64,000 nt of DNA from an uncultured Eubacteriales bacterium (GTDB lineage Bacteria; Bacillota; Clostridia; Oscillospirales; Acutalibacteraceae). The DNA lies in contig CAKSQO010000005.1 of the NCBI GenBank assembly GCA_934486615.1, positions 62,001 through 126,000 of the forward strand, given 5' to 3'. The notes under the pieces were generated by a model. It ran no database searches. It had not been told where the DNA came from and saw only the letters and a program-made list of their open reading frames with translations. The position numbers and the translations under genes are program-made. This document shows positions 7,901 to 17,354 of this stretch, in pieces. Numbering within the stretch: the first letter of the stretch is position 1; each line of letters begins with the position of its first letter.

Positions 7901-8779
7901 TTATTTTGCGAGCCACTTCATAATGTTGTTTACAAATACGATCTCGACCTCGCCGCGGTCGTGCAGATAGGTCAACATACTGCGGACGGTCGCCGCGGTG
8001 ACTGTCCATGTGTCGGACAGCGGCTTCTTATCCCAGTGGGTGAAGAACGTCGCGGTCAGCTCGTCCACGCTGCGCGGGGCGCCGCAATTTGAGCGAATCC
8101 ACTCGATTGCCGCAAGAATATAGTGCCTGTTCGCGTCGGCAAGAGGGACGATGTCCTCCACAGGCTCGGTGTGCGACGGCACGAAGAGCCTGCCCTTGAG
8201 CGTTTTCAGCTTTTCGATCGAGTCGAGCGTTTCGGCGATGTTCCAGTTGTAGGCGATGCCGTGGCCTTCAAGATAAACGGGATCAATGACCGCGTCACCG
8301 ACAAACCATACGTCGTCGGGCGTCTTTATCGCCGCCATCGCGCCGCAGTGACCGTCGAGCCGCTCGATTGCGAAGCCCGCGGGAAGCTCAAGCTCGCCGA
8401 GCCCCTTTACCGGAGCGATGTGCGGCTCGCCGTAGCGCTCCCTGACGCGGTCGAACGGATAGCCGCCGTACATAGCCGACGGCTCCATAAACGGATTGTG
8501 ACCCGTGTATATCTCCGGCTCGGGAACATAGGCGCTGACCCCCGTTGCGGCGATTATCGCGCGGTCTCCGCCGACGTGGTCGACGTGCGCGTGAGTGTTG
8601 ATTATGCGCGCGCACTTCCATCCGTTTTTGTCAAGAATTTTAACCACGCGCTCGCCTGCGGAGTCGCCCATGCCGGCGTCGATAACGGTGGCGCTGCCGT
8701 CAGGCTCAACATAAATGCCGATTTTCGATGGATTTTGAATGTAATAGGTGCTCTCGGCAACCTTGATAAGTGCGAACAT
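7901..8779 (-). CDS. MBL-fold metallo-hydrolase
   Basis: 292 residues. The binuclear metal motif THAHVDHVGGD lies near residue 61, with further ligands in DGHCGAMAA (about residue 145), FVGDAVIDP (about 161) and PSHTEP (about 199). This is the glyoxalase II/beta-lactamase fold. An extra helical C-terminal tail follows (HYILAAIEWI onward), as in the MBL subgroup with a small winged-helix-like end. The substrate cannot be assigned; an ester or thioester hydrolase is the default. RBS GGAGG at 8784-8788. It lies downstream of the PrsA-like gene but a terminator separates them. Confidence 0.85.
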   Translation of the reverse strand: MFALIKVAESTYYIQNPSKIGIYVEPDGSATVIDAGMGDSAGERVVKILDKNGWKCARIINTHAHVDHVGGDRAIIAATGVSAYVPEPEIYTGHNPFMEPSAMYGGYPFDRVRERYGEPHIAPVKGLGELELPAGFAIERLDGHCGAMAAIKTPDDVWFVGDAVIDPVYLEGHGIAYNWNIAETLDSIEKLKTLKGRLFVPSHTEPVEDIVPLADANRHYILAAIEWIRSNCGAPRSVDELTATFFTHWDKKPLSDTWTVTAATVRSMLTYLHDRGEVEIVFVNNIMKWLAK

Positions 8780-8799
8780 AAATCCTCCCTTGAAAATTC

Positions 8800-8831
8800 A
8801 AAAACCGCACCTTCCGTTGCAGGCGGTGCGG
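8800..8831 (-). terminator. Terminator between the PrsA-like gene and the MBL gene
   Basis: On the minus strand CCGCACC (8831-8825) pairs with GGTGCGG (8811-8805), followed by TTTTTG. Confidence 0.75.
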
Positions 8832-8857
8832 CTTTTAAGACGCTTGAATAAATAAGC

Positions 8858-10024
8858 TTAGTCGGCGCTTGCCGTGCCTGCCGCCTGATTGGCGTACCGG
8901 CTCTGCAGCGACTGATAGTAGTTCTGATAGGTCGAGTAATCGATCTTCTTCGGCTTGAGGTAGTTACGCTCGTAGCTGCTGCGCTTTATGTCGAGCTTCT
9001 TGGCAGCGGCGGAAACGTCGTCGGAGAACTCGTCGTTTTTAAGAATGTAGAGTGCCTCGTCGGAGTAGTTATCGACGTAGTAGGGATCGGCGAGTATATC
9101 CTTGCGGTTGACAAGCAGCAGGTAATTCTCGCCGCTGACGACGGTGGCGTTGCCGACCTCGGCACCCGAAACGTCGGAGAAGTTGTCGCTCGAGCTGTTG
9201 GTCTTATCGGAGCCGTAGAGGGTCGCTCTCTTGTCGAGCGGCTTTGCGGTCTCGTCATCGGCGGTGCCGGAGCTGTCCTCGGAGTCGTCCTTGCCGTTGT
9301 ACTCAACATAGATGGTGTCGAAGCTCTCGCCCTTGTTGAGCCTGTCGGCGTAGCCCTGAAGCTGGGTCTTGTACTTCTCTATCTCCTCGTCGGGCAGGGC
9401 TTTGCTGCTTTTGTCGACGGTCGAAACCTTGATAGTGTTGGCAATGACAAAGTTATCGGTCAGCGACTTGAGAACGGTCTCGTTGTCGACTTCCTTCGAG
9501 CCGCCCTCGCCGTAGATAGACTTAAACAGCGCGTTGCGCTCGTAGACGGCGACCTTCTGATACTGCAGGTAAGAGTCCTTGCTGACGCCGTTGGGCTCGC
9601 AGATGTACTGATAGCTCAGCGACCACTGATAGGACAGGTAGGTTTCCATCTTCTTTGTCTCATCGTCGGTCATCGAAAGCTTGGCCTTGTTATACTCGCT
9701 GTCGATGTAGAGGTACTCGTTGATAAGAGTGTCCGCGCGGTCGTTGACCCAGTCATAGAACGGGGTCTTGTCGATCGTCTGCTTGGCGTAGTCAACGTCG
9801 GAAGTCGATTTGCTGTCGCTTTTCAGCTGCTCGTTAACCTTGGAGCGGCCCTCGCTGTCGGCGACGATGAGAGCCATCATGTAAACGCCGCTTGAAACCG
9901 AGTAGGTCTTGTCTCCGCTTTTAAGCTCGGCCACGGTCGCGCCCTTTTTATGGCAGCCGATGAGCGAGCCTGCCAGAACGGCGGCGCACATTGCGGCCGC
10001 GATAATTCTTTTTGCAATTCTCAT
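8858..10024 (-). CDS. PrsA/SurA-like foldase lipoprotein
   Basis: 388 residues from the ATG at 10024, chosen because GGAGG sits 9 bases upstream; an in-frame ATG at 10075 would add 17 residues before the signal peptide. The signal peptide MRIAKRIIAAAMCAAVLAG ends in a lipobox SLIGC. The body is helical and Lys/Asp/Ser-rich, with a SurA_N-like arrangement (YSVSSGVYMMAL; DTLINEYLYID) and a central region (about 195-300) where a parvulin-type PPIase domain would sit but where I do not see clear active-site residues. It is likely an extracytoplasmic folding factor. It lies downstream of mfd but has its own promoter. Confidence 0.65.
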   Translation of the reverse strand: MRIAKRIIAAAMCAAVLAGSLIGCHKKGATVAELKSGDKTYSVSSGVYMMALIVADSEGRSKVNEQLKSDSKSTSDVDYAKQTIDKTPFYDWVNDRADTLINEYLYIDSEYNKAKLSMTDDETKKMETYLSYQWSLSYQYICEPNGVSKDSYLQYQKVAVYERNALFKSIYGEGGSKEVDNETVLKSLTDNFVIANTIKVSTVDKSSKALPDEEIEKYKTQLQGYADRLNKGESFDTIYVEYNGKDDSEDSSGTADDETAKPLDKRATLYGSDKTNSSSDNFSDVSGAEVGNATVVSGENYLLLVNRKDILADPYYVDNYSDEALYILKNDEFSDDVSAAAKKLDIKRSSYERNYLKPKKIDYSTYQNYYQSLQSRYANQAAGTASAD

Positions 10025-10066
10025 ATTCTTTTGCCTCCGAAAGAAAAATATAAGGAGTTTCATAAA

Positions 10067-10095
10067 ATTATACAATATATAAGCGCAAAAGTCCA
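10067..10095 (-). promoter_or_regulatory. Promoter of the PrsA-like gene
   Basis: On the minus strand TGGACT (10095-10090), 17-bp spacer, TATAAT (10072-10067). Confidence 0.55.
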
Positions 10096-10151
10096 GTGTT
10101 TCTTATGATTTTTGTGCTTTAATCTGCTGTGAGAGTCGGAGCAAAATGCCG

Positions 10152-13100
10152 TTACTCGGCAGCCTCGATGGCTTTGAGCGCGCCGTCGAGAATGTCGGTC
10201 GGGGTCAGCTTGCCGACGATGCGTATCTCGTAGTAGGGCTTAGCCCCCGCATTTAAGCGGAACAGCTTGCCCAGCTGCGCCGACAGAGCCGCGATGTGCG
10301 TCGGCTCGATCGAGCGCGGGAAGATGCGGACGTACACTCCCTGCTGCTCGACCGAGAGTATACCGCACTTTTCGCAGCGCGAGCGCAGCAGAGCGATGTC
10401 GATAAGCCCCTGCACCGACTGCGGCGGCTCGCCGAAGCGGTCGATAAGCTCGTCGATAACGTCGCTTGCGTCCTCCTTTGAGCGAATGTCCGCAATGCGG
10501 CGGTAAACGCCCAGCCGCGCGGGCAGGGAGGCGATGTAGCTTTCGGGAATGTGCGCGCCGATCTGCATATCAATGGTGCACTCGTCGTCACTGCGTGCGG
10601 GCGCTTCGCCCTTTTCTTCGCTTATAGCGTCGCTGAGCAGCCTTATATACATATCGTAGCCGACCGAGTCCATATGGCCGTGCTGCTCGCCGCCGAGGAT
10701 GTTGCCCGCGCCGCGGATCTCGAGGTCACGCATTGCGATCCTGAAGCCCGAGCCGAACTCGGTAAATTCGCGTATGGCCTCAAGGCGCTTTTGCGCGACG
10801 TCGGTCAGCACCTTGCCGACGGTGAACGTCAGGTAGGCGTAGGCGCGGCGGTTGCTGCGCCCGACGCGGCCGCGCAGCTGATGCAGCTGTGCAAGCCCCA
10901 TATAGTCGGCGTTTTCGATTATCAGGGTGTTTACGTTCGGCACGTCGATGCCCGTTTCGATTATCGTTGTGCAGACGAGAATGTCGATCTCGCCGTCGAC
11001 AAGTCTGCGCCAGATGTCGCTCAGCTGCTCCTCGTCCATTTTGCCGTGGGCGACGGCGATGCTCGCCTCGGGCAGCTCGGCTGCGAGGTGCGCGGCGCAG
11101 ATGTCGATGGTCTCAACGCGGTTGTGCAGGTAGTAGACCTGACCCGCGCGCCGCAGCTCGCGCCTTATCGCGTCGAGTATGACCCCGCGGTCGTACTCGA
11201 GTACGTAGGTCTGAACGGGGTAGCGGTCGCTCGGCGCTTCGTCTATCGACGACATATCGCGCAGCCCCGACATCGCCATATTCAGCGTGCGCGGAATGGG
11301 CGTGGCCGAGAGCGTGAGCGTGTCGACGTTCGGGCAGGCGCGGCGCAGCTTCTCTTTCTGCGCAACGCCGAAGCGCTGCTCCTCGTCGATTATCATAAGC
11401 CCCAGATCGCGGAACTTTACGTTGTCGCTTATCAGCTTGTGCGTGCCGACTATCATATCGATCTCGCCCGATTTCAGGCGCCGCAGAATGTCCGTCTGCT
11501 GCTTGGGTGTGCGAAAGCGCGACAGCAGCTCGACCGAGACGGGCAGCCCGTCCATGCGGCGCACGACCGTCTGATAGTGCTGCCATGCGAGTATCGTCGT
11601 CGGCACGAGCAGCGCGCATTGCTTGCCGTCGCATATGCACTTGAACGCGGCGCGCAGGGCGACCTCGGTCTTGCCGAAGCCGACGTCGCCGCACAGCAGG
11701 CGGTCCATCGGGGCAGGCTGCTCCATATCGTGCTTAATCTCGCTTATGCAGCGCAGCTGGTCGTCGGTCTCGTCGTACTCGAAGCGGCGCTCAAAGTCGG
11801 CCTGAAAGTCCGAATCGGGGCTGAAAGCGAAGCCGGGCCTGCTCATTCGCTCGGCGTACAGAGCGATAAGCTCCTTAGCCATATCGCGCACCGCGCCCTT
11901 GACACGCGAGCGCGTCTTTTGCCAGTCGGAGCCGCCCAGGCGGTTGAGCTTGAGCGTGCTCGACTCGGTGTTGCCGATGTACTTGCTGACAAGGTCAAGC
12001 TGCGTAACCGGGACGTAGAGCACGTCCTGCTTTGCATATTTTATTTTAATGTAGTCCTTGGTGACTCCCTCGACGGTCATCGACTGTATGCCGTCGAAAA
12101 GGCCGATTCCGTGCGCCGCGTGGACGACGTAGTCGCCCTTGTGCAGCTCGTCGAGCGAGCTGATCGCGTTCTTGTTTTTGCGGTATTTTGACTTGCGGCG
12201 CACCTGCGCACGGCCGTGGGTGAACAGCGCGAACCTGCCGCCGGGCAGCTCAAAGCCGCTGCTCAGCGACCCCGCGGTCACGCTTATGCTGCCGAAGCGC
12301 AGCTCGTCGGCCGTGGGAGCGTACTCGGCTTTAAGCCCCGCGCCGCGCAGGTCGTCGGCGAGTATTCGGGCAGAGTTGTCCGTGCCCGCGAGCACCGTCA
12401 CCGCCCAGCCGCGCTCGAGCAGGGGAGATGCGTCCTCCTTAAGCAGCTCGAGCGTGCCGTTCCAGACGCTCAGCGCCCGCACGGTGAAGTTTACCGCCGT
12501 GCGCACCGTTACGCCGTAGCTGCCGCGTGCAAACGCATCAAGGAACACGCTGTCGGAGTCAAAGCGCTGCAGCAGCCCGTCGGCGGTGAGCGCAAAGCGG
12601 TCAAGCCCCTTGCACAGCACGCCCGCTTCAAACAGGCTCTTTATTTCTTCATTTAACTGCACGTTGAAGGTGCGGCTTCTCTCGCGCACCTTGTCGGACT
12701 CGCTGACGAATTTCAGCCACCCGTCGGCGTAGTCGAAAACGGTCGCTTCCTTATATACAAGCGGCAGGAAGCGGTCGGCCGAGACGGGCATGACCCCGCC
12801 CGAGGCCGCGTCGGCCGCCTGCTGCAAAAGGTGAGCGGCTTTGCCCGCCTTTTTGCCGAGATTGTCGGCGAGCGAGCGCAGCTTCATTTCGAATTCGGAG
12901 CTGTCGCCCGGCAGCACCTCGGCCGCGGGAGTGACCGTCAGCTCGTCGATAGGTTCAAGGCGGCGCTGGCTGTCGACCTCGAAAGCGGAGATCGAGTCGA
13001 TTTCGTCGCCCCACAGCTCAAGACGCGCGGGGTGCTCCGCTCCCGGCGTGAACACGTCGAAAATGTCGCCCCTGACGGCGAACTGACCCACGCCCTCGAC

Positions 13101-13595
13101 CATATCGCAGCGCACATAGCCCGCGCGCGTCAGTCGTTCTTTCAGCGCGTCGGTCGTTATTTCGTCGCCCGCTTTGAGGCTGAAGCGGTTTTGCCGCAGC
13201 ACATCGGGCGGCACGGTCAGCAGAGCCGCCGCGTCCGCACTGCAGAGCACCGCGTCGCAGCTGCCGTCGAGCATGGCCGACAGCGCGCCTATGCGCAGCT
13301 GCTCGTACTCGCGCGATACGCCCGCCACGTCGCGGAAAACGAGGTCGCGCGAGGGCAGGACGACCGCTTTCGCTCCGAGTGACGACAGGTCCTCCTTCAG
13401 CCTCGTCGCTTCTCCCTCATCGGACACGACGACAAGCGCCCTGCGGTCAAGATCCCGACAGAGCGTGCGTATTATTATCGCCTTGTGAATGTGCGACAGT
13501 CCCGTCGCGACGGCGGGCAGCCGCCCGAGCTTTGCCTGTGACGACAGCTCGGCGTACTCCGCGACCGAGCGCAGAGCGTTTGAAATGCAAAGCAT
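10152..13595 (-). CDS. mfd: Transcription-repair coupling factor
   Basis: 1147 residues, the standard size. Mfd is a DNA translocase that removes RNA polymerase stalled at lesions and recruits UvrA. Order of parts: N-terminal UvrB-like module (1-about 400), RNA-polymerase interaction domain with LHKGDYVVHAAHGIGLFDGI (near 475), the RecG-like motor with Walker A LLCGDVGFGKTEVALRAAF (near 625) and DEEQ box (IIDEEQRFGVAQKEKLR), motif LSATPIPRTLNMA, then LHQLRGRVGRSNRRAYAYL, and the C-terminal UvrA-binding TRCF domain. It starts 11 bp after the pth stop with AGGAG overlapping the gap, so pth-mfd is an operon. Confidence 0.97.
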   Translation of the reverse strand: MLCISNALRSVAEYAELSSQAKLGRLPAVATGLSHIHKAIIIRTLCRDLDRRALVVVSDEGEATRLKEDLSSLGAKAVVLPSRDLVFRDVAGVSREYEQLRIGALSAMLDGSCDAVLCSADAAALLTVPPDVLRQNRFSLKAGDEITTDALKERLTRAGYVRCDMVEGVGQFAVRGDIFDVFTPGAEHPARLELWGDEIDSISAFEVDSQRRLEPIDELTVTPAAEVLPGDSSEFEMKLRSLADNLGKKAGKAAHLLQQAADAASGGVMPVSADRFLPLVYKEATVFDYADGWLKFVSESDKVRERSRTFNVQLNEEIKSLFEAGVLCKGLDRFALTADGLLQRFDSDSVFLDAFARGSYGVTVRTAVNFTVRALSVWNGTLELLKEDASPLLERGWAVTVLAGTDNSARILADDLRGAGLKAEYAPTADELRFGSISVTAGSLSSGFELPGGRFALFTHGRAQVRRKSKYRKNKNAISSLDELHKGDYVVHAAHGIGLFDGIQSMTVEGVTKDYIKIKYAKQDVLYVPVTQLDLVSKYIGNTESSTLKLNRLGGSDWQKTRSRVKGAVRDMAKELIALYAERMSRPGFAFSPDSDFQADFERRFEYDETDDQLRCISEIKHDMEQPAPMDRLLCGDVGFGKTEVALRAAFKCICDGKQCALLVPTTILAWQHYQTVVRRMDGLPVSVELLSRFRTPKQQTDILRRLKSGEIDMIVGTHKLISDNVKFRDLGLMIIDEEQRFGVAQKEKLRRACPNVDTLTLSATPIPRTLNMAMSGLRDMSSIDEAPSDRYPVQTYVLEYDRGVILDAIRRELRRAGQVYYLHNRVETIDICAAHLAAELPEASIAVAHGKMDEEQLSDIWRRLVDGEIDILVCTTIIETGIDVPNVNTLIIENADYMGLAQLHQLRGRVGRSNRRAYAYLTFTVGKVLTDVAQKRLEAIREFTEFGSGFRIAMRDLEIRGAGNILGGEQHGHMDSVGYDMYIRLLSDAISEEKGEAPARSDDECTIDMQIGAHIPESYIASLPARLGVYRRIADIRSKEDASDVIDELIDRFGEPPQSVQGLIDIALLRSRCEKCGILSVEQQGVYVRIFPRSIEPTHIAALSAQLGKLFRLNAGAKPYYEIRIVGKLTPTDILDGALKAIEAAE

Positions 13596-13606
13596 GAGCT
13601 TTACTC

Positions 13607-14197
13607 CTAATTGAATTTGTTCATTGCGCGGTCAATATCACCAGCGACCATAAGCTCAAGCGCGTCGCACGCGTGCAAAGCCGCTTCATTTATCAGCTTC
13701 AGCTCGTCGTCTTTGAACTTTGAGAGCACCCACGCCGCGAGGTCGTAGTCGGGGTGCGGCTTCTCGCCCACGCCGACCTTTATGCGCGGAAAGTCCGCTC
13801 CGATGTGCGCGCTGATGCTCCTTATGCCGTTGTGGCCGCCGTCGCTGCCCTTGCGGCGTATGCGCAGCCTGCCGGGCTCGAGCGAGATGTCGTCAAAGAC
13901 GACGATGATTTTTTCACTCGGCAGCTTGTAAAAGCGCGCCGCGTCGCTCACCGCAACGCCCGACTCGTTCATAAACGTCTGCGGCTTCATCAGCAGGCAC
14001 TTTTTGCCCGCAAGGTCGACCGTCGTGCACAGCGCGCTGTGCTTTTTTTTGCTTATATCCGCGCCCAGCCGCTTTGCCAGCGCTTCCGCAACGATGAAGC
14101 CTGCGTTGTGACGCGTGTTTTCGTACTTGCTGCCGGGATTGCCGAGACCGACGATGATGAAGTCGACCGCTCCGGATTTTTTTGATGAAAAAAACAT
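13607..14197 (-). CDS. pth: Peptidyl-tRNA hydrolase
   Basis: 196 residues from the ATG at 14197, preceded by GGAGG at 6-10 bases; an upstream in-frame ATG at 14224 lacks a ribosome site. Pth releases peptides from prematurely dropped peptidyl-tRNA. The family signature is intact: GLGNPGSKYENTRHNAGF (active-site His), KPQTFMNESG, VVFDDISLEPGRLRIR and GGHNGIRSI. It heads the pth-mfd operon. Confidence 0.96.
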   Translation of the reverse strand: MFFSSKKSGAVDFIIVGLGNPGSKYENTRHNAGFIVAEALAKRLGADISKKKHSALCTTVDLAGKKCLLMKPQTFMNESGVAVSDAARFYKLPSEKIIVVFDDISLEPGRLRIRRKGSDGGHNGIRSISAHIGADFPRIKVGVGEKPHPDYDLAAWVLSKFKDDELKLINEAALHACDALELMVAGDIDRAMNKFN

Positions 14198-14262
14198 TGT
14201 GTCCTCCGCGCCGCCGAGTGACAAAGAGCGGCTTTTATATGTTCTTTTTATTGTATGTGCTA

Positions 14263-14291
14263 ATTATGCCACCGACCTGCGTCTTTTTCAA
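14263..14291 (-). promoter_or_regulatory. Promoter of pth-mfd
   Basis: On the minus strand TTGAAA (14291-14286), 17-bp spacer, CATAAT (14268-14263). Confidence 0.55.
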
Positions 14292-14375
14292 GCCAAAACC
14301 GAACGATATGTGAAACTTGTACTAAAATTTCGCCGCCGAAAAACAAAAAATTTTCATTTTAGGTCAAAAAAAGTG

Positions 14376-14404
14376 TAGATTTCGTCGCGCAGGTTTGGTA
14401 TAAT
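14376..14404 (+). promoter_or_regulatory. Probable promoter of ppdK
   Basis: TGGTATAAT carries a perfect -10 (14399-14404) with an upstream TG, and a poor -35 (TAGATT, 14376-14381) at 17 bp. The predicted leader is about 157 nt and includes the AAGTGA/TCACTT hairpin. Confidence 0.5.
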
Positions 14405-14567
14405 AGATTGCGTGCGACTCCGAAGTGAGTCCGTGCAGTCACTTTGTCGGCAAAATGAGCCCGATTTTTCTTCTGCGAGCGGTCCTTCCGCCATTTTAAG
14501 AGGCTCTTTCACCGAAAAAGCGGCATATGTAAATTTGTATAATATTTTTTAGGAGGTTGATTCTGTA

Positions 14568-17198
14568 ATGAGTCAAAAGTATGTTTACCTCTTCTCAGAG
14601 GGAAACAAAGACATGCGTAACCTGCTCGGCGGTAAGGGTGCTAACCTTGCTGAGATGACCGGTCTCGGTCTTCCTGTTCCGCAGGGCTTTACCATCACCA
14701 CCGAGGCTTGCACCAAGTATTACGAGGACGGCAAGAAAATCAACGATGATATCCAGGCTCAGATCATGGAGTACATCGTCAAGATGGAAGAGATCACCGG
14801 CAAGAAGTTCGGCGATAAGGAGAACCCGCTTCTCGTTTCCGTCCGTTCGGGTGCCCGCGCTTCCATGCCCGGCATGATGGACACCATTCTTAACCTCGGT
14901 CTGAACGAGGACGTTGTCGAGACTATCGCAAAGAAGTCCGGCAACCCGCGTTGGGCTTGGGACTGCTACAGAAGATTCATTCAGATGTACTCCGACGTTG
15001 TTATGGAGGTCGGCAAGAAGTACTTCGAGGAGCTCATCGACAAGATGAAGACCGAGAAGGGCGTCAAGCAGGACGTTGAGCTTACCGCCGAGGACCTCGC
15101 TGTTCTCGCCGGTCAGTTCAAGGCCGAGTACAAAGAGAAGATCGGCAAGGACTTCCCGACCGATCCCAAGGAGCAGCTGATGGGCGCTATCGAGGCTGTT
15201 TTCCGTTCCTGGGACAACCCGCGCGCCAATGTATATCGCCGCGATAACGATATTCCGTACTCATGGGGTACTGCCGTTAACGTCCAGATGATGGCGTTCG
15301 GCAACATGGGCGACACCTCCGGTACCGGCGTTGCCTTCACCCGCGACCCCGCCACCGGCGAGAAGAAGCTCATGGGCGAGTTCCTTATGAACGCTCAGGG
15401 CGAGGACGTCGTTGCAGGCGTTCGTACTCCGTCGCCGATCGCTAAGCTCGAGGAGGTCATGCCCGAAGTCTACGCTCAGTTCGTCGACATCTGCAAGACC
15501 CTTGAGAATCACTATCGCGATATGCAGGATATGGAGTTCACCATCGAGGACAGAAAGCTCTATATGCTCCAGACCCGTAACGGTAAGAGAACCGCTAAGG
15601 CCGCGCTCAAGATCGCTTGCGACCTTGTTGACGAGGGCATGATCACCGAGGAGCAGGCCGTTCTTATGATCGACCCCAGAAACCTCGACACCCTGCTTCA
15701 CCCGCAGTTCGACGTCAAGGCGCTCAAGGCTGCTACTCCCGCAGGCAAGGGCCTCGGCGCTTCGCCCGGTGCCGCTTGCGGTAAGGTCGTCTTCTCCGCT
15801 GACGACGCTGTTGAGTGGAAGGCTCGCGGCGAGAAGGTCGTTCTCGTCCGTCTCGAGACCTCTCCTGAGGACATCACCGGTATGAAGGCCGCTCAGGGTA
15901 TCCTGACCGTCCGCGGCGGTATGACCTCTCACGCTGCCGTTGTTGCCCGCGGAATGGGAACCTGCTGCGTTTCCGGCTGCGGCGACATCGTCATGGACGA
16001 GGAGAACAAGAAGTTCACCCTCGCCGGCAAGACCTATCACGAGGGAGACTACATCTCCATCGACGGTTCCACCGGTAACATCTACGACGGCATCATTCCG
16101 ACCGTTGACGCCGAGATTGCCGGCGAGTTCGGCCGCATCATGAAGCTTGCCGACAAGTTTAAGAAGCTGGGCGTTCGCACCAACGCCGACACTCCTGCCG
16201 ACGCTAAGAAGGCTCGCGAGCTGGGCGCTGAGGGTATCGGCCTTTGCCGTACCGAGCACATGTTCTTCGAGGCTGACCGTATCGCCGCTTTCCGCGAGAT
16301 GATCTGCTCCGATACCGTTGAGGAGCGCGAGGCCGCTCTTAACAAGATCCTGCCTTATCAGCAGGGCGATTTCGAGAAGCTCTATGAGGCGCTCGAGGGC
16401 TGCCCCGTTACTATCCGCTTCCTCGACCCGCCGCTCCACGAGTTCGTTCCGACCGAGGAGGACGACATCGCCGCCCTCGCCGAGAGCCAGAACAAGAGCA
16501 TCGAGGACATCAAGGCTATCATCAGCGGCCTGCACGAGTTCAACCCGATGATGGGTCACCGCGGCTGCCGTCTGACCGTAACCTATCCTGAGATTGCGAA
16601 GATGCAGACCACCGCTGTTATCCGCGCTGCCATCAACGTCAAGAAGGCTCACCCCGACTGGAAGGTCGAGCCCGAGATCATGATTCCGCTTGTCGGCGAA
16701 GTCAAGGAGCTCAAGTACGTTAAGGACATCGTCGTCGAGACCGCCGACGCCGAGATCGCTGCCGCCGGCATCGACCTCAAGTACGAAGTCGGTACGATGA
16801 TCGAGATCCCGCGTGCCGCTCTGACCTCTGACGAGATCGCTAAGGAAGCTGAGTTCTTCTGCTTCGGCACCAACGACCTTACCCAGATGACCTTCGGCTT
16901 CAGCCGTGACGACGCCGGTAAGTTCCTCGACGCTTACTATGACAAGAAGATCTACGAGAACGATCCGTTTGCTAAGCTCGACCAGATCGGCGTAGGCAAG
17001 CTTATGGAAATGAGCGTTAAGCTCGGCAAGTCCACCCGCCCGAACCTCCACTGCGGTATCTGCGGTGAGCACGGCGGCGACCCGTCCAGCGTTGAGTTCT
17101 GCCATAAGATCGGCCTCGACTATGTCTCCTGCTCGCCGTTCCGCGTGCCGATCGCCCGCCTTGCCGCCGCTCAGGCTGCAATAAAGGACAAGCAGTAA
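14568..17198 (+). CDS. ppdK: Pyruvate, phosphate dikinase
   Basis: 876 residues, full length. It interconverts pyruvate + ATP + Pi with phosphoenolpyruvate + AMP + PPi; in anaerobic Clostridia it often runs as the glycolytic step. Domains in order: ATP-grasp nucleotide-binding (GGKGANLAEMTGLGLPVPQGF; RSGARASMPGMMDTILNLG), central swivelling His domain with GGMTSHAAVVARGMG (catalytic His near residue 455), and C-terminal PEP/pyruvate TIM barrel with GLCRTEHMFF, GHRGCRLTVTYPEI, FGTNDLTQMTFGFSRDD and the LHCGICGEHGG active-site block. It uses optimised, C-ending codons more evenly than its neighbours, as expected of a highly expressed gene. RBS AGGAGG 11 bases upstream; strong terminator downstream. 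Confidence 0.98.
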   Translation: MSQKYVYLFSEGNKDMRNLLGGKGANLAEMTGLGLPVPQGFTITTEACTKYYEDGKKINDDIQAQIMEYIVKMEEITGKKFGDKENPLLVSVRSGARASMPGMMDTILNLGLNEDVVETIAKKSGNPRWAWDCYRRFIQMYSDVVMEVGKKYFEELIDKMKTEKGVKQDVELTAEDLAVLAGQFKAEYKEKIGKDFPTDPKEQLMGAIEAVFRSWDNPRANVYRRDNDIPYSWGTAVNVQMMAFGNMGDTSGTGVAFTRDPATGEKKLMGEFLMNAQGEDVVAGVRTPSPIAKLEEVMPEVYAQFVDICKTLENHYRDMQDMEFTIEDRKLYMLQTRNGKRTAKAALKIACDLVDEGMITEEQAVLMIDPRNLDTLLHPQFDVKALKAATPAGKGLGASPGAACGKVVFSADDAVEWKARGEKVVLVRLETSPEDITGMKAAQGILTVRGGMTSHAAVVARGMGTCCVSGCGDIVMDEENKKFTLAGKTYHEGDYISIDGSTGNIYDGIIPTVDAEIAGEFGRIMKLADKFKKLGVRTNADTPADAKKARELGAEGIGLCRTEHMFFEADRIAAFREMICSDTVEEREAALNKILPYQQGDFEKLYEALEGCPVTIRFLDPPLHEFVPTEEDDIAALAESQNKSIEDIKAIISGLHEFNPMMGHRGCRLTVTYPEIAKMQTTAVIRAAINVKKAHPDWKVEPEIMIPLVGEVKELKYVKDIVVETADAEIAAAGIDLKYEVGTMIEIPRAALTSDEIAKEAEFFCFGTNDLTQMTFGFSRDDAGKFLDAYYDKKIYENDPFAKLDQIGVGKLMEMSVKLGKSTRPNLHCGICGEHGGDPSSVEFCHKIGLDYVSCSPFRVPIARLAAAQAAIKDKQ

Positions 17199-17301
17199 TT
17201 CTATACTGTTGTCCCCGTACACCCCTTTTATCCTGATTTCACTCAAAAATGGCAAAATCGTTTAGCGTGAAATAAAAGGAAAAAACGGGAAATACAAAGA
17301 A

Positions 17302-17352
17302 AAAAAGACCCACGTGTTTGCAGAGTAATCTGCAAACGCAGGGTCTTTTTTT
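17302..17352 (+). terminator. Terminator of ppdK
   Basis: AAAGACCC/GGGTCTTT outer stem (17304-17311 with 17341-17348) plus inner GTTTGCAGA/TCTGCAAAC around a GTAA tetraloop, ending in seven T. Confidence 0.92.
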
Positions 17353-17354
17353 AT

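Larger units (their letters stand above)
14198..14567. other. Divergent pth/ppdK regulatory spacer
   Basis: 370 bp without a gene. It contains the minus-strand pth promoter, a plus-strand TATAAT at 14399-14404, a leader hairpin (AAGTGA/TCACTT, about 14424-14445), and a second TATAAT at 14538-14543 just before the ppdK ribosome site. The middle is A/T-rich compared with its neighbours. Confidence 0.6.
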